Assembly: GCA_030601615.1 (NCBI GenBank)
Contig: JAUVTH010000019.1
Span: 1 to 12,471, forward strand
DNA from: Gemmatimonadota bacterium
GTDB lineage: Bacteria; Gemmatimonadota; Gemmatimonadetes; Palauibacterales; Palauibacteraceae
Direction: 5' to 3'
DNA: 12,471 nucleotides
Shown here: in pieces, positions 6,205 to 12,471 of the stretch
How positions within the stretch are numbered: position 1 is the stretch's first letter
Layout: every line of letters starts with the position of its first letter
Notes under the pieces: generated by a model
What the model was told of the DNA's origin: nothing
Databases searched by the model: none
Seen by the model: only the letters and a program-made list of their open reading frames with translations
Translations under genes and position numbers: made by a program

Positions 6205-7131
6205 GTGAACGTGGAGTACTTCCTTCGGGACAACTGGCCATACAAGCTGGCGGCGATCTTCATCGCCTTCCTGCTGTGGCTCGACCTTACGGCGGGAGAG
6301 CGTCAGTCGCAGGAAATCGTGACCCGCCTCATCATCGAGGTACAGGATTCCGCGTGGGTCCTGGTCGATGCACCTGACGAAGTGAACACGACGTTCCAGG
6401 GGCGCAATCGCGACCTCCTGGCCCTGATCACGGGCGATCCTGAAGTGCGCATCGGGATCCGGGAGGTGACGGGATCCGTCATGCGAGTGGACCTGGATCC
6501 CGACCAGGTGGTGTACGACCGGACTCTCGGGGCGCGGGCTACCCTGGTCGTCCCCACTTCCATCGAGCTCAGATTCGAGCAGCTCACCGAACGTCGGGTA
6601 CCGGTGGTACCGGACCTGGTGACGGTTCCGGCGATGGGATTCACCGTCATGCGGCCCCTGCTGGTGGAACCGGACAGCGTCATGGTCCGCGGCGGAGTGT
6701 CTGACGTAGAGGCCATCCGCCAGGTGGTGACGCGTCGGGTGTCCCTGGAGGATCTCAGGCACGCGGTCATGCGAGACGTACCGCTGGAGATTCCGGTCGG
6801 TGCGCGCAGCATCGCCCTGGATCCTCCGTCCGTGCTGGTGACCGTTCCCGTGGACTCGCTCGTCGTCCGGGAGATCCGCCTTCCTGTCAGGGTCACCGGC
6901 GCCGCGGCGGACCGCGTGCTGATCCAGCCCGACTCGGTCGACGTGGTGGTGCGCGGCGCATCGATGGCGGTGCAAAAACAGATCGATTCCATCTCCTGGG
7001 CTAGCGTGCGGGTAGAGACCGTCCCATCCGGACCCCAGCTGACACCTGTCGAGTTGGACATGGCGACGGGTGGCTTCGTGTCCGCGGCGGCCCGTCCGGA
7101 AGAGGTTACGGTCCGACCGGAAGGCCAGTGA
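6205..7131 (+). CDS. YbbR-domain membrane protein (CdaR-like)
   Basis: The 308-residue product has a short cytoplasmic N-terminus, one membrane helix (about 13-30, YKLAAIFIAFLLWLDLTA) and an external part made of repeated YbbR beta domains at roughly 36-118, 128-214 and 222-305. The last two show the typical pattern of P-V-x-V at the start, EPDSV or QPDSV with V-x-VRG in the middle, and a closing PxxVxVxVP-like strand. YbbR proteins such as CdaR of B. subtilis regulate the c-di-AMP cyclase CdaA. No cyclase gene is in this window, so that link is family knowledge only. The GTG at 6205 has AGAGG ten bases upstream; an upstream ATG at 6121 would add 28 residues overlapping the PASTA gene. The gap from the PASTA stop is 16 bases. 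Confidence 0.85.
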   Translation: MNVEYFLRDNWPYKLAAIFIAFLLWLDLTAGERQSQEIVTRLIIEVQDSAWVLVDAPDEVNTTFQGRNRDLLALITGDPEVRIGIREVTGSVMRVDLDPDQVVYDRTLGARATLVVPTSIELRFEQLTERRVPVVPDLVTVPAMGFTVMRPLLVEPDSVMVRGGVSDVEAIRQVVTRRVSLEDLRHAVMRDVPLEIPVGARSIALDPPSVLVTVPVDSLVVREIRLPVRVTGAAADRVLIQPDSVDVVVRGASMAVQKQIDSISWASVRVETVPSGPQLTPVELDMATGGFVSAAARPEEVTVRPEGQ

Positions 7132-7134
7132 CCG

Positions 7135-8214
7135 GTGCGGTTCCGAGGCGGCCCCGTCCTCGGCATCGAGTCGTCGTGCGACGAAACGTCCGCGGCCATC
7201 GTGTCGGACAGAAGGGTTCTGGGCCACGTGATACTCTCACAGGACGCGCACGCCGTCTTCGGCGGTGTGGTGCCCGAGATCGCGGCCCGGCAACATCTCG
7301 TTCACATTGACGAAGTAGTCGCGCAGGCACTGGATGAGGCGCGCATCCGACCCGCGGAGCTGACCGGGGTCGGGGTCACGGCGGGCCCGGGCCTCGTGGG
7401 AGCCCTTCTCGTAGGGCTGAACTGGGCCAAGGGCTTCGGGTACGCGCTAAGCATTCCGGTCATCGGCGTGCACCACATGGAAGCCCACCTGTTCGCGAAC
7501 TCACTGGAATCTCACGACGCGACACCGCCATTCGTCGCCTTGCTGATTTCGGGAGGACACACCCTCTTGCTGCATGCGCCCGCGTGGGGTCGGTACGAGT
7601 TGCTGGGCAGCACCAGGGACGATGCCGTTGGCGAGGCCTTCGACAAGGTGGCGCGCCGTATCGGTCTGGGGTTTCCCGGCGGTCCAGAGATCGAGAGGTT
7701 GGCGCGAAAGGGCGACGCGGGAACGTATTCGCTCCCACGGCGAATGCTGTCGGGACGGGATGCACCGGGTGATCCTGCGTGGTTCGATTTCTCGTTCAGC
7801 GGTCTGAAAACGGCTGCCTCGCGCCTGATGGCGGCGATCGAGAAGGGAGACGAAAAGGACATCGATGCGGCGCGCCCGCATGTGGCGGCGGAGTTTCAGG
7901 AGGCGGTGATCGAGGTCCTCACGGCCAAGACGATGCGGGCGGTGGAGCACACGGGATGCAGGAGGGTCCTGCTCGGCGGGGGTGTCGCTCGCAACGGGCC
8001 TCTCCGCGAGCGTCTGGCCGCGTGTCTCGAGCCGGATGGGCGGCTCTTCGCGCCTTCACCACGTCTGTCCACGGACAATGCCGCGATGGTGGCCCGGCTC
8101 GCCGAGCACAGATTGGCCGGCGGCGAAGTAGACGGGCTCGATCTGAACGCGGATCCACGCCTGCCGTTCCCTGGTCTTTTCAGTTCGACGCCGGATCGGT
8201 CGGAAGCCCGTTGA
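7135..8214 (+). CDS. tsaD: tRNA N6-threonylcarbamoyladenosine transferase TsaD
   Basis: TsaD transfers the threonylcarbamoyl group to A37 of tRNAs that read ANN codons, acting with TsaB and TsaE in the cytosol. The 359-residue product shows the ASKHA fold and Kae1/TsaD marks: VLGIESSCDETSAAIV at the N-terminus, the metal-binding HMEAH (H114, E116, H118), LLISGGHT (136-143), GEAFDKVAR (166-174), FSFSGLKTA (219-227), LLGGGVARN (279-287) and STDNAAM with metal ligand D314. GTG is the only sensible start because the next Met is M115; GGAAGG (about 7119-7124) lies about 10 bases upstream. It begins four bases after the ybbR stop. TsaB and TsaE are not in the window. Identification is firm. Confidence 0.97.
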   Translation: MRFRGGPVLGIESSCDETSAAIVSDRRVLGHVILSQDAHAVFGGVVPEIAARQHLVHIDEVVAQALDEARIRPAELTGVGVTAGPGLVGALLVGLNWAKGFGYALSIPVIGVHHMEAHLFANSLESHDATPPFVALLISGGHTLLLHAPAWGRYELLGSTRDDAVGEAFDKVARRIGLGFPGGPEIERLARKGDAGTYSLPRRMLSGRDAPGDPAWFDFSFSGLKTAASRLMAAIEKGDEKDIDAARPHVAAEFQEAVIEVLTAKTMRAVEHTGCRRVLLGGGVARNGPLRERLAACLEPDGRLFAPSPRLSTDNAAMVARLAEHRLAGGEVDGLDLNADPRLPFPGLFSSTPDRSEAR

Positions 8215-8290
8215 GAGAGACTCGTAGCCGAGATATCAGTGAGTCCCGGGGTACGCCGGCACGCCTGTACACGCTAACCAGAGGGAAGTC

Positions 8291-9130
8291 ATGTATCCGG
8301 AACTGATCTCGCTCGACCTTCCGGTGCTGGGCCACTTCACGATCACTTCGTTCGGCGTCATGATGGCGATCGCGTTCCTTGCCGGCTACCAGGTCATCCG
8401 GGTCGAGCTGAGGAGATGCGGCAAGGACGAGAACCTGGCGGGCGACATCCTGCTCGGTGCCCTGATCGGGGGTATCCTGGGCGCCAAGCTCTACTACATG
8501 CTGCTCAACTGGCCTCTCACCGTGCGAGATCCGATCGGGATGCTCACCAGCCGGTCCGGTCTCGTCTGGTATGGGGGGTTCATAGGTGGCTTGCTCGGCG
8601 CGATCTGGGCGGTTCGGCGTCGCGGTCAGCCGGTGGCTGAGTTGGCCGACATCTCAGCCCCGGCGCTCGCACTTGCCTACGGTCTCGGACGAATCGGGTG
8701 CTTCCTGGTCGGAGACGACTACGGCCGTCCCACCGACAGCTGGGTCGGGGTGGCGTTTCCCAACGGGGCGCCTCCATCTACGGCCGGCAATCTGAGGCGT
8801 GGGTTCGGCGTGGACATCCCCGCGGACATTCCGGACGGCCAGGTACTGTCCGTGTATCCGACACAGCTGTTCGAGACGGGATTTTCGCTTCTGATCTTCT
8901 TCATCCTGTGGCGGCTCCGATTTCAGGACCGGCGGGCCGGCTGGCTGTTTTCCCTGTGGCTCGTGCTGGCCGGACTCGAGCGCTTCGTGATCGAGTTCTT
9001 TCGCGCCAAGGACGACCGGTTCTTCGGCGCGCTCTCTCTGGCGCAGGTCATCAGCATCGGGCTGATGGTGGTCGGTCTGTGGCTCCTGAGGCGCCTCGGA
9101 GGCGATACGAAGGAGGGCGTGCGGAAGTGA
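8291..9130 (+). CDS. lgt: Prolipoprotein diacylglyceryl transferase
   Basis: Lgt is an inner-membrane enzyme that transfers diacylglycerol from phosphatidylglycerol to the lipobox cysteine of prolipoproteins, the first step of lipoprotein maturation. The 279-residue product has about seven hydrophobic helices and the family motifs SGLVWYGGFIGG (89-100), GRIGCFLVGDDYG (133-145, with the essential-type R134), YPTQLFE (189-195) and ERFVIEFFR (230-238, with R231 and R238). The E. coli catalytic-region His (H103, in FHGG) is Tyr here (WYGG), and the GRxGN Asn is Cys; both changes occur in other lineages. The ATG has AGAGGGA a few bases upstream. The 76-base gap after tsaD contains no convincing terminator. 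A C-terminal basic tail follows the last helix. Identification is firm. Confidence 0.96.
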   Translation: MYPELISLDLPVLGHFTITSFGVMMAIAFLAGYQVIRVELRRCGKDENLAGDILLGALIGGILGAKLYYMLLNWPLTVRDPIGMLTSRSGLVWYGGFIGGLLGAIWAVRRRGQPVAELADISAPALALAYGLGRIGCFLVGDDYGRPTDSWVGVAFPNGAPPSTAGNLRRGFGVDIPADIPDGQVLSVYPTQLFETGFSLLIFFILWRLRFQDRRAGWLFSLWLVLAGLERFVIEFFRAKDDRFFGALSLAQVISIGLMVVGLWLLRRLGGDTKEGVRK

Positions 9131-9188
9131 CTCCAGATCGCTCACGTGCGGCAGGACCCGGGTCGACCAAGAGGAGATACAGCGGCTC

Positions 9189-11354
9189 GTGAGCCCTTTC
9201 CGGCCGACGTGGCGCGTGATCGCCGTGGTCGTCGCCCTTCTGGTGGTGGGCTCGAGTCGCGCCGTGGGCCAGACGTTTGCCGACCCGGAGGTCGTCGAGA
9301 TCACCTTCGCAGGCAACGAGGCGTTCTCCGAGAGCGATCTCCAGAGCGCCATCCTGACGGAGGCGACTCGCTGTCGCACCTTCCTGTTTGTTTTTCCCCT
9401 GCCCCTGTGCCCGCTGACCGACTGGGGTGTGGCTCACATCCGGGAATACCTCGACGATGGAGAGCTCCCGCTCGATCTGCTGCGGCTGAAGCTGTTCTAC
9501 AGGCAGCGCGGTTACCGCATGGCGATGGTTGACACGACCGTGGTGCGGGAGGGTGCCAAGGTCAGGATCCAGTTCGACGTCCAGGAAGGAGAGCCGACAC
9601 GAATCAGGGCCCTCTCGGTCGTCGGGGGCGAGACGCTTCTCGACTCGGCGCAGATCGGCAAGGACCTGCGCCTGGCCGTGGGCGATCCCCTGGACCTGGT
9701 CGCGCTGAGCGAGGGGGAGCGGCGACTGGCGGAGCGCCTCCGCAAAGAGGGCTACGTGCACGCCCAGGTCCTGCGCGAGTACTTCATCCCGAGCGAGACG
9801 GCCGAGGCAGACGTCACGCTGAGGGTGGAGCCGGGTCCGCGTGTGCGTGTGGGAGACGTGCGTGTCGTGGGCTCCGGCGAGGTGGGCGATGCTGTCGTGG
9901 TGGAATTGCTGCGTTTCCGGAGCGGCGACTGGTTTCGCGAGGATCAGATCGTCGAGAGTCAGCGAAGCCTGTACAACCTCGAGGCTCTTCGCTGGGCCAA
10001 CATCGCGTCCGAACGGCGGTCGGATACGGATACGCTGATCGACCTCCGGGTGGAAGTCGCGCCTGCGCCGAAGCGGTCGCTGCAGACGGGGTTCGGGCTC
10101 CAGACGGACGAATGCGTCCAGGCGCAGGCGAGCCTGGTCTACCGCAACTTCCTCGGCGACGCCCGCATCCTCCGCTTGACGGGCCGCATATCGAATGTGC
10201 TCGCCAAACAGCTCCAGGGTCAGTTTCCGTGCTCGGACGTGAGCACGAGCGAGGTGTACCAGGAGCTCAACTACCTGCTGGAGTTGGGCTTCGAGCAGCC
10301 CGTTTTCTCGGACGGGCGCAATAACCTGCGCGCGAGCGTATTCGGAGAGAGGGAGACGGTTCCCGATTTATACGTGCGGAACGCCGTCGGTGGTCAGGTC
10401 TGGTTCAGCCGTCGGCTGCAGCGTGCCATGCAGCTCACGCTGGGCTACCAGCCGGCGCTTACGTCGTTCGCCGAGGAATCGGCTGACATCTACTTCTGCG
10501 TCGCCTTCGGAGTGTGCGATCCCGAGGACATCGAGGTCCTGACCGAGGCCAACTGGCTGTCTCCGATCACCACTCTGTGGACTTACGACCGTACGGACAA
10601 TCCGTTCGCGGCCACGCGGGGCTGGTACCTTGCGGTCGAGCTCGAGCAGGCGGGAGACCTCACGTTCTCGGACTATCAGTATACGCGGGGAACGATCGAC
10701 GGGGCCATCTTCGGGAAAGCGTCCGAGGAGATCGTGTTGGGCTGGCACTTGCGGACGGGGGCGATCCTGCCGTACGAGGGCAGCTTGTTCGATGGCAACG
10801 TGACGTCGGAAGCCATCGTTCACCCTCAGAAGCGTTTTTTCGCCGGCGGACCTCAGAGCGTACGCGGGTTCGGGCTCAACCTGCTGGGTCCGACCGTTCT
10901 CGTGCTCGAGGAGGACGACTGCAGCGGGTACGACAGCTTCGACGACTGTGCCCAGGATCTGCCTCCGGGAGACTTCAACGAACGGCCGCTCGGCGGGAAC
11001 TCGGTGTTCGAGGGAAGCGTCGAAGCCCGGTTCCGGGCCGGCGACCGGTGGACGGTGGCCGCGTTCGTGGACTTCGGCCAGGTTTGGGAGACGATCAACG
11101 ACAGGACACCGCTGGTGGCCACGCCCGGCGCCGGCGTACGGTTCCGCAGTCCCGTCGGTCCGCTTCGACTCGACGTGGGCTACAACCCGACCGGAGCGAA
11201 GTTGAAGCCGGTCGTCATAGTGCTCGACGACGGATCGATCGAGGAGGTGCCGCGTCCCGTGGTTTACGACCCGTTCACGTGGGACGATCCGTCGGCCCTG
11301 ACCGAGTTCTGGCGACGGCTTCGCCTCCAGTTCTCCATCGGTGAGGCGTTCTAG
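9189..11354 (+). CDS. Omp85-family outer-membrane protein (BamA/TamA-like)
   Basis: The 721-residue product has a signal peptide (about 1-28, hydrophobic core AVVVALLVVG, likely cleavage near AVGQ). Three POTRA domains follow: about 35-138 with an insertion, 139-218 and 219-296. A C-terminal beta barrel runs from about 297 to 721 and ends in Phe, as outer-membrane barrels usually do. The Omp85 loop-6 motif VRGFG is at 558-562, and RFRSPVGPLRLDVGY (651-665) is the typical late-barrel stretch. BamA usually has five POTRA domains and TamA three. The overlap with a TamB-like gene downstream favours a TamA role in moving proteins or lipids to the outer membrane, but a BamA role cannot be excluded. 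Eight cysteines (62, 74, 309, 348, 437, 443, 578, 587) are unusual. GTG is forced by the lack of an early Met, with AAGAGGAG about 12 bases upstream. Confidence 0.9.
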   Translation: MSPFRPTWRVIAVVVALLVVGSSRAVGQTFADPEVVEITFAGNEAFSESDLQSAILTEATRCRTFLFVFPLPLCPLTDWGVAHIREYLDDGELPLDLLRLKLFYRQRGYRMAMVDTTVVREGAKVRIQFDVQEGEPTRIRALSVVGGETLLDSAQIGKDLRLAVGDPLDLVALSEGERRLAERLRKEGYVHAQVLREYFIPSETAEADVTLRVEPGPRVRVGDVRVVGSGEVGDAVVVELLRFRSGDWFREDQIVESQRSLYNLEALRWANIASERRSDTDTLIDLRVEVAPAPKRSLQTGFGLQTDECVQAQASLVYRNFLGDARILRLTGRISNVLAKQLQGQFPCSDVSTSEVYQELNYLLELGFEQPVFSDGRNNLRASVFGERETVPDLYVRNAVGGQVWFSRRLQRAMQLTLGYQPALTSFAEESADIYFCVAFGVCDPEDIEVLTEANWLSPITTLWTYDRTDNPFAATRGWYLAVELEQAGDLTFSDYQYTRGTIDGAIFGKASEEIVLGWHLRTGAILPYEGSLFDGNVTSEAIVHPQKRFFAGGPQSVRGFGLNLLGPTVLVLEEDDCSGYDSFDDCAQDLPPGDFNERPLGGNSVFEGSVEARFRAGDRWTVAAFVDFGQVWETINDRTPLVATPGAGVRFRSPVGPLRLDVGYNPTGAKLKPVVIVLDDGSIEEVPRPVVYDPFTWDDPSALTEFWRRLRLQFSIGEAF

Positions 11355-12471
11355 TGTTGAACGACCAGCCGCGGAGGACCAGGTCGGTTCGCAGAGCGCG
11401 AAGGGGCCCGTTCGGCATGCCCCGACCCCTGTGGATCTCGGTCAAGGTGGTGGGGAGGTCCATGTCCGTGTTCGTGGGGCTGGCGAGCCTGACGGCCGCT
11501 GGCGCCATCGTCCTCCTCAGCCAGACCGTGGTCGGACGAGCGGTAGTTGCAACGCAGATCGAGAACCTGCTCGGAGACGTCGTCAACGGAGACGTGCGCG
11601 TCGGGCCGATCCTCGGTGGCAACTTGCTCACCCGGGCGCACCTGGCCCACTTCGAGATCGTCGAATCGGACGGAACTCCATTCGTTCAGCTCGACAGCGT
11701 GCGCGTCAGCTACAACCCGCTAGGCTTCCTGACGGGGACGTACCGTTTCCGCAACGTGACAGTGGAGCACGCCCGAGTCTCGTTGATCCAGGCTCCGGAC
11801 CGTACCTGGAATTTCGACCGTCTGTTCGGTGATGAGCCGTCCGAACTGCCGTCTCCGGAGTCCGAGGCGGACCACCAGGCCTCCGCCGATTCCCTCCGAG
11901 GGGGAAGCCGGACGCGGGTGCTGCTGACCGATTTGCAGATTCGACGCGGGACCCTGGTCCTCACCACTCCCTGGGCCGAAGACGTGTCGGGGGCGGAGCG
12001 GGACTCGTTGATCCAGCAGGGACTCCGGGGCGACAAGCTGTGGCGCGTGGTCAGAACAGGCCCGGGGAGATACGTGCGCGAGATCCGGCTGGACTCACTG
12101 TCGGGCGGCTTCCCGCTGCTTCGTATCGTGGATCCGCTTCGGCCTTTCCGTATCGAGGCGGCGGGGTTGGCCACCGCGGCCTCGGTAGTCACCCAGACGC
12201 TCGACATTCGGCGGTTCGACGGCACGGCCACGTTCCGGGACACGATCGCGGTCGAGATCGAGGCCCTGGAAACGGACGAAAGCGCGTTCAGCGGCACCGG
12301 GTGGATCGTTCCTTCCGATCCGGAGCAATTCAGGTTCGGTCTGGACGCGGATCCGATCGGGTTCGCCGATCTCAAGTGGCTCCCTGTACCGACTCCGCGT
12401 ACGGGCGGCGGCCCCGCCCGCATCGACCTGTGGACGCGCGAGGGCGAGGAAGTGATCGTCGTTGACGTTTC
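11354..12471 (+). CDS. TamB/AsmA-like protein, N-terminal part (cut by window end)
   Basis: A frame opens at GTG 11354, overlapping the last base of the Omp85 stop (TAGTG), and stays open to the window end: 372 codons plus two bases, with no stop. The first 27 residues are basic. A single membrane anchor lies at about 38-58. The rest is beta-rich with the look of TamB N-termini: ATQIENLLGDVVNGDVRVG, then GGNLLTRAHLAHFEI, then VQLDSVRVSYNPLGFLTGTY. An acidic, Ser/Pro-rich linker lies at about 159-182. TamB-like proteins span the periplasm as a hydrophobic groove between the inner membrane and a TamA-type barrel and are thought to carry phospholipids or help insert barrels. Alternative starts are ATG at codons 22 and 37. 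The characteristic TamB C-terminal domain lies outside the window, so an AsmA-type protein remains possible. Confidence 0.82.
   Translation, partial: MLNDQPRRTRSVRRARRGPFGMPRPLWISVKVVGRSMSVFVGLASLTAAGAIVLLSQTVVGRAVVATQIENLLGDVVNGDVRVGPILGGNLLTRAHLAHFEIVESDGTPFVQLDSVRVSYNPLGFLTGTYRFRNVTVEHARVSLIQAPDRTWNFDRLFGDEPSELPSPESEADHQASADSLRGGSRTRVLLTDLQIRRGTLVLTTPWAEDVSGAERDSLIQQGLRGDKLWRVVRTGPGRYVREIRLDSLSGGFPLLRIVDPLRPFRIEAAGLATAASVVTQTLDIRRFDGTATFRDTIAVEIEALETDESAFSGTGWIVPSDPEQFRFGLDADPIGFADLKWLPVPTPRTGGGPARIDLWTREGEEVIVVDV

Noticed and set aside
4563..6263. Long reverse-strand open frame of 566 codons
   Set aside because: It lies opposite rsmB, the PASTA gene and the start of ybbR, which have clear family motifs. 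The translation is Arg/Pro/Ser-rich without domains, as expected for antisense frames in high-GC DNA.
6019..7227. Reverse-strand open frame of 402 codons opposite ybbR
   Set aside because: It covers the YbbR gene, whose membrane helix and repeat pattern are clear. The His/Arg/Asp-rich antisense product resembles no family.
8219..8245. GACTC/GAGTC inverted repeat between tsaD and lgt as a terminator
   Set aside because: The stem is 5 bp with a 17-base loop and no T-run follows, so it is too weak to call.
10514..11344. + strand open frame of 276 codons within the Omp85 gene
   Set aside because: It is a shadow frame over the barrel region with VRGFG and the terminal Phe. Its product is Arg/Gly-rich with no motif.

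Overview
The window is a dense, one-directional (+ strand) run of 13 protein genes from a high-GC bacterium. The last gene is cut by the window end. No rRNA, tRNA, CRISPR array, insertion sequence or phage gene is visible. An outer-membrane Omp85 barrel, a TamB-like partner and Lgt indicate a cell with two membranes. That trait, the very high GC, the frequent GTG starts and the mix of Gram-positive-type (PASTA, YbbR) and Gram-negative-type envelope genes would fit Gemmatimonadota or a related diderm lineage. This placement is inference, because there is no rRNA or marker to confirm it.

Layout. Bases 1-270 hold no gene I can support. They carry a 7-bp-stem hairpin (42-69) and the first copy of a short dispersed repeat (174-206). 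Next come yajC (Sec accessory protein), def (peptide deformylase) and fmt (Met-tRNA formyltransferase). A thiamine-thiazole block follows: a TenI-type thiazole tautomerase, thiS (sulfur carrier) and thiG (thiazole synthase). The second repeat copy sits between thiS and thiG. Then rsmB (16S rRNA m5C methyltransferase), a kinase-less membrane protein with three PASTA domains, a YbbR-domain membrane protein, tsaD (tRNA t6A synthesis) and lgt (prolipoprotein diacylglyceryl transferase). The window ends with an Omp85 protein (three POTRA domains plus barrel) and the first 372 codons of a TamB-like protein.

How the genes fit together. def, fmt and rsmB form a classic translation cluster (initiator-tRNA formylation, removal of the formyl group, rRNA modification), here split by tenI-thiS-thiG. 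In Bacillus-type genomes the def-fmt-rsmB cluster continues into the PASTA kinase gene prkC. Here a PASTA protein without a kinase domain follows rsmB directly. The second half is about the envelope: PASTA and YbbR proteins in the inner membrane, lipoprotein lipidation, and an Omp85/TamB pair for outer-membrane assembly or lipid transport. Several junctions overlap (GTGA at fmt/tenI and thiG/rsmB, ATGA at rsmB/PASTA, TAGTG at Omp85/TamB), and no convincing terminator separates the genes, so long polycistronic transcripts are likely.

Most of this is housekeeping DNA. The points most worth a second look are the stand-alone PASTA protein in the prkC position, the imperfect dispersed repeat, the thiazole block inside def-fmt-rsmB, and the cysteine-rich Omp85 barrel.
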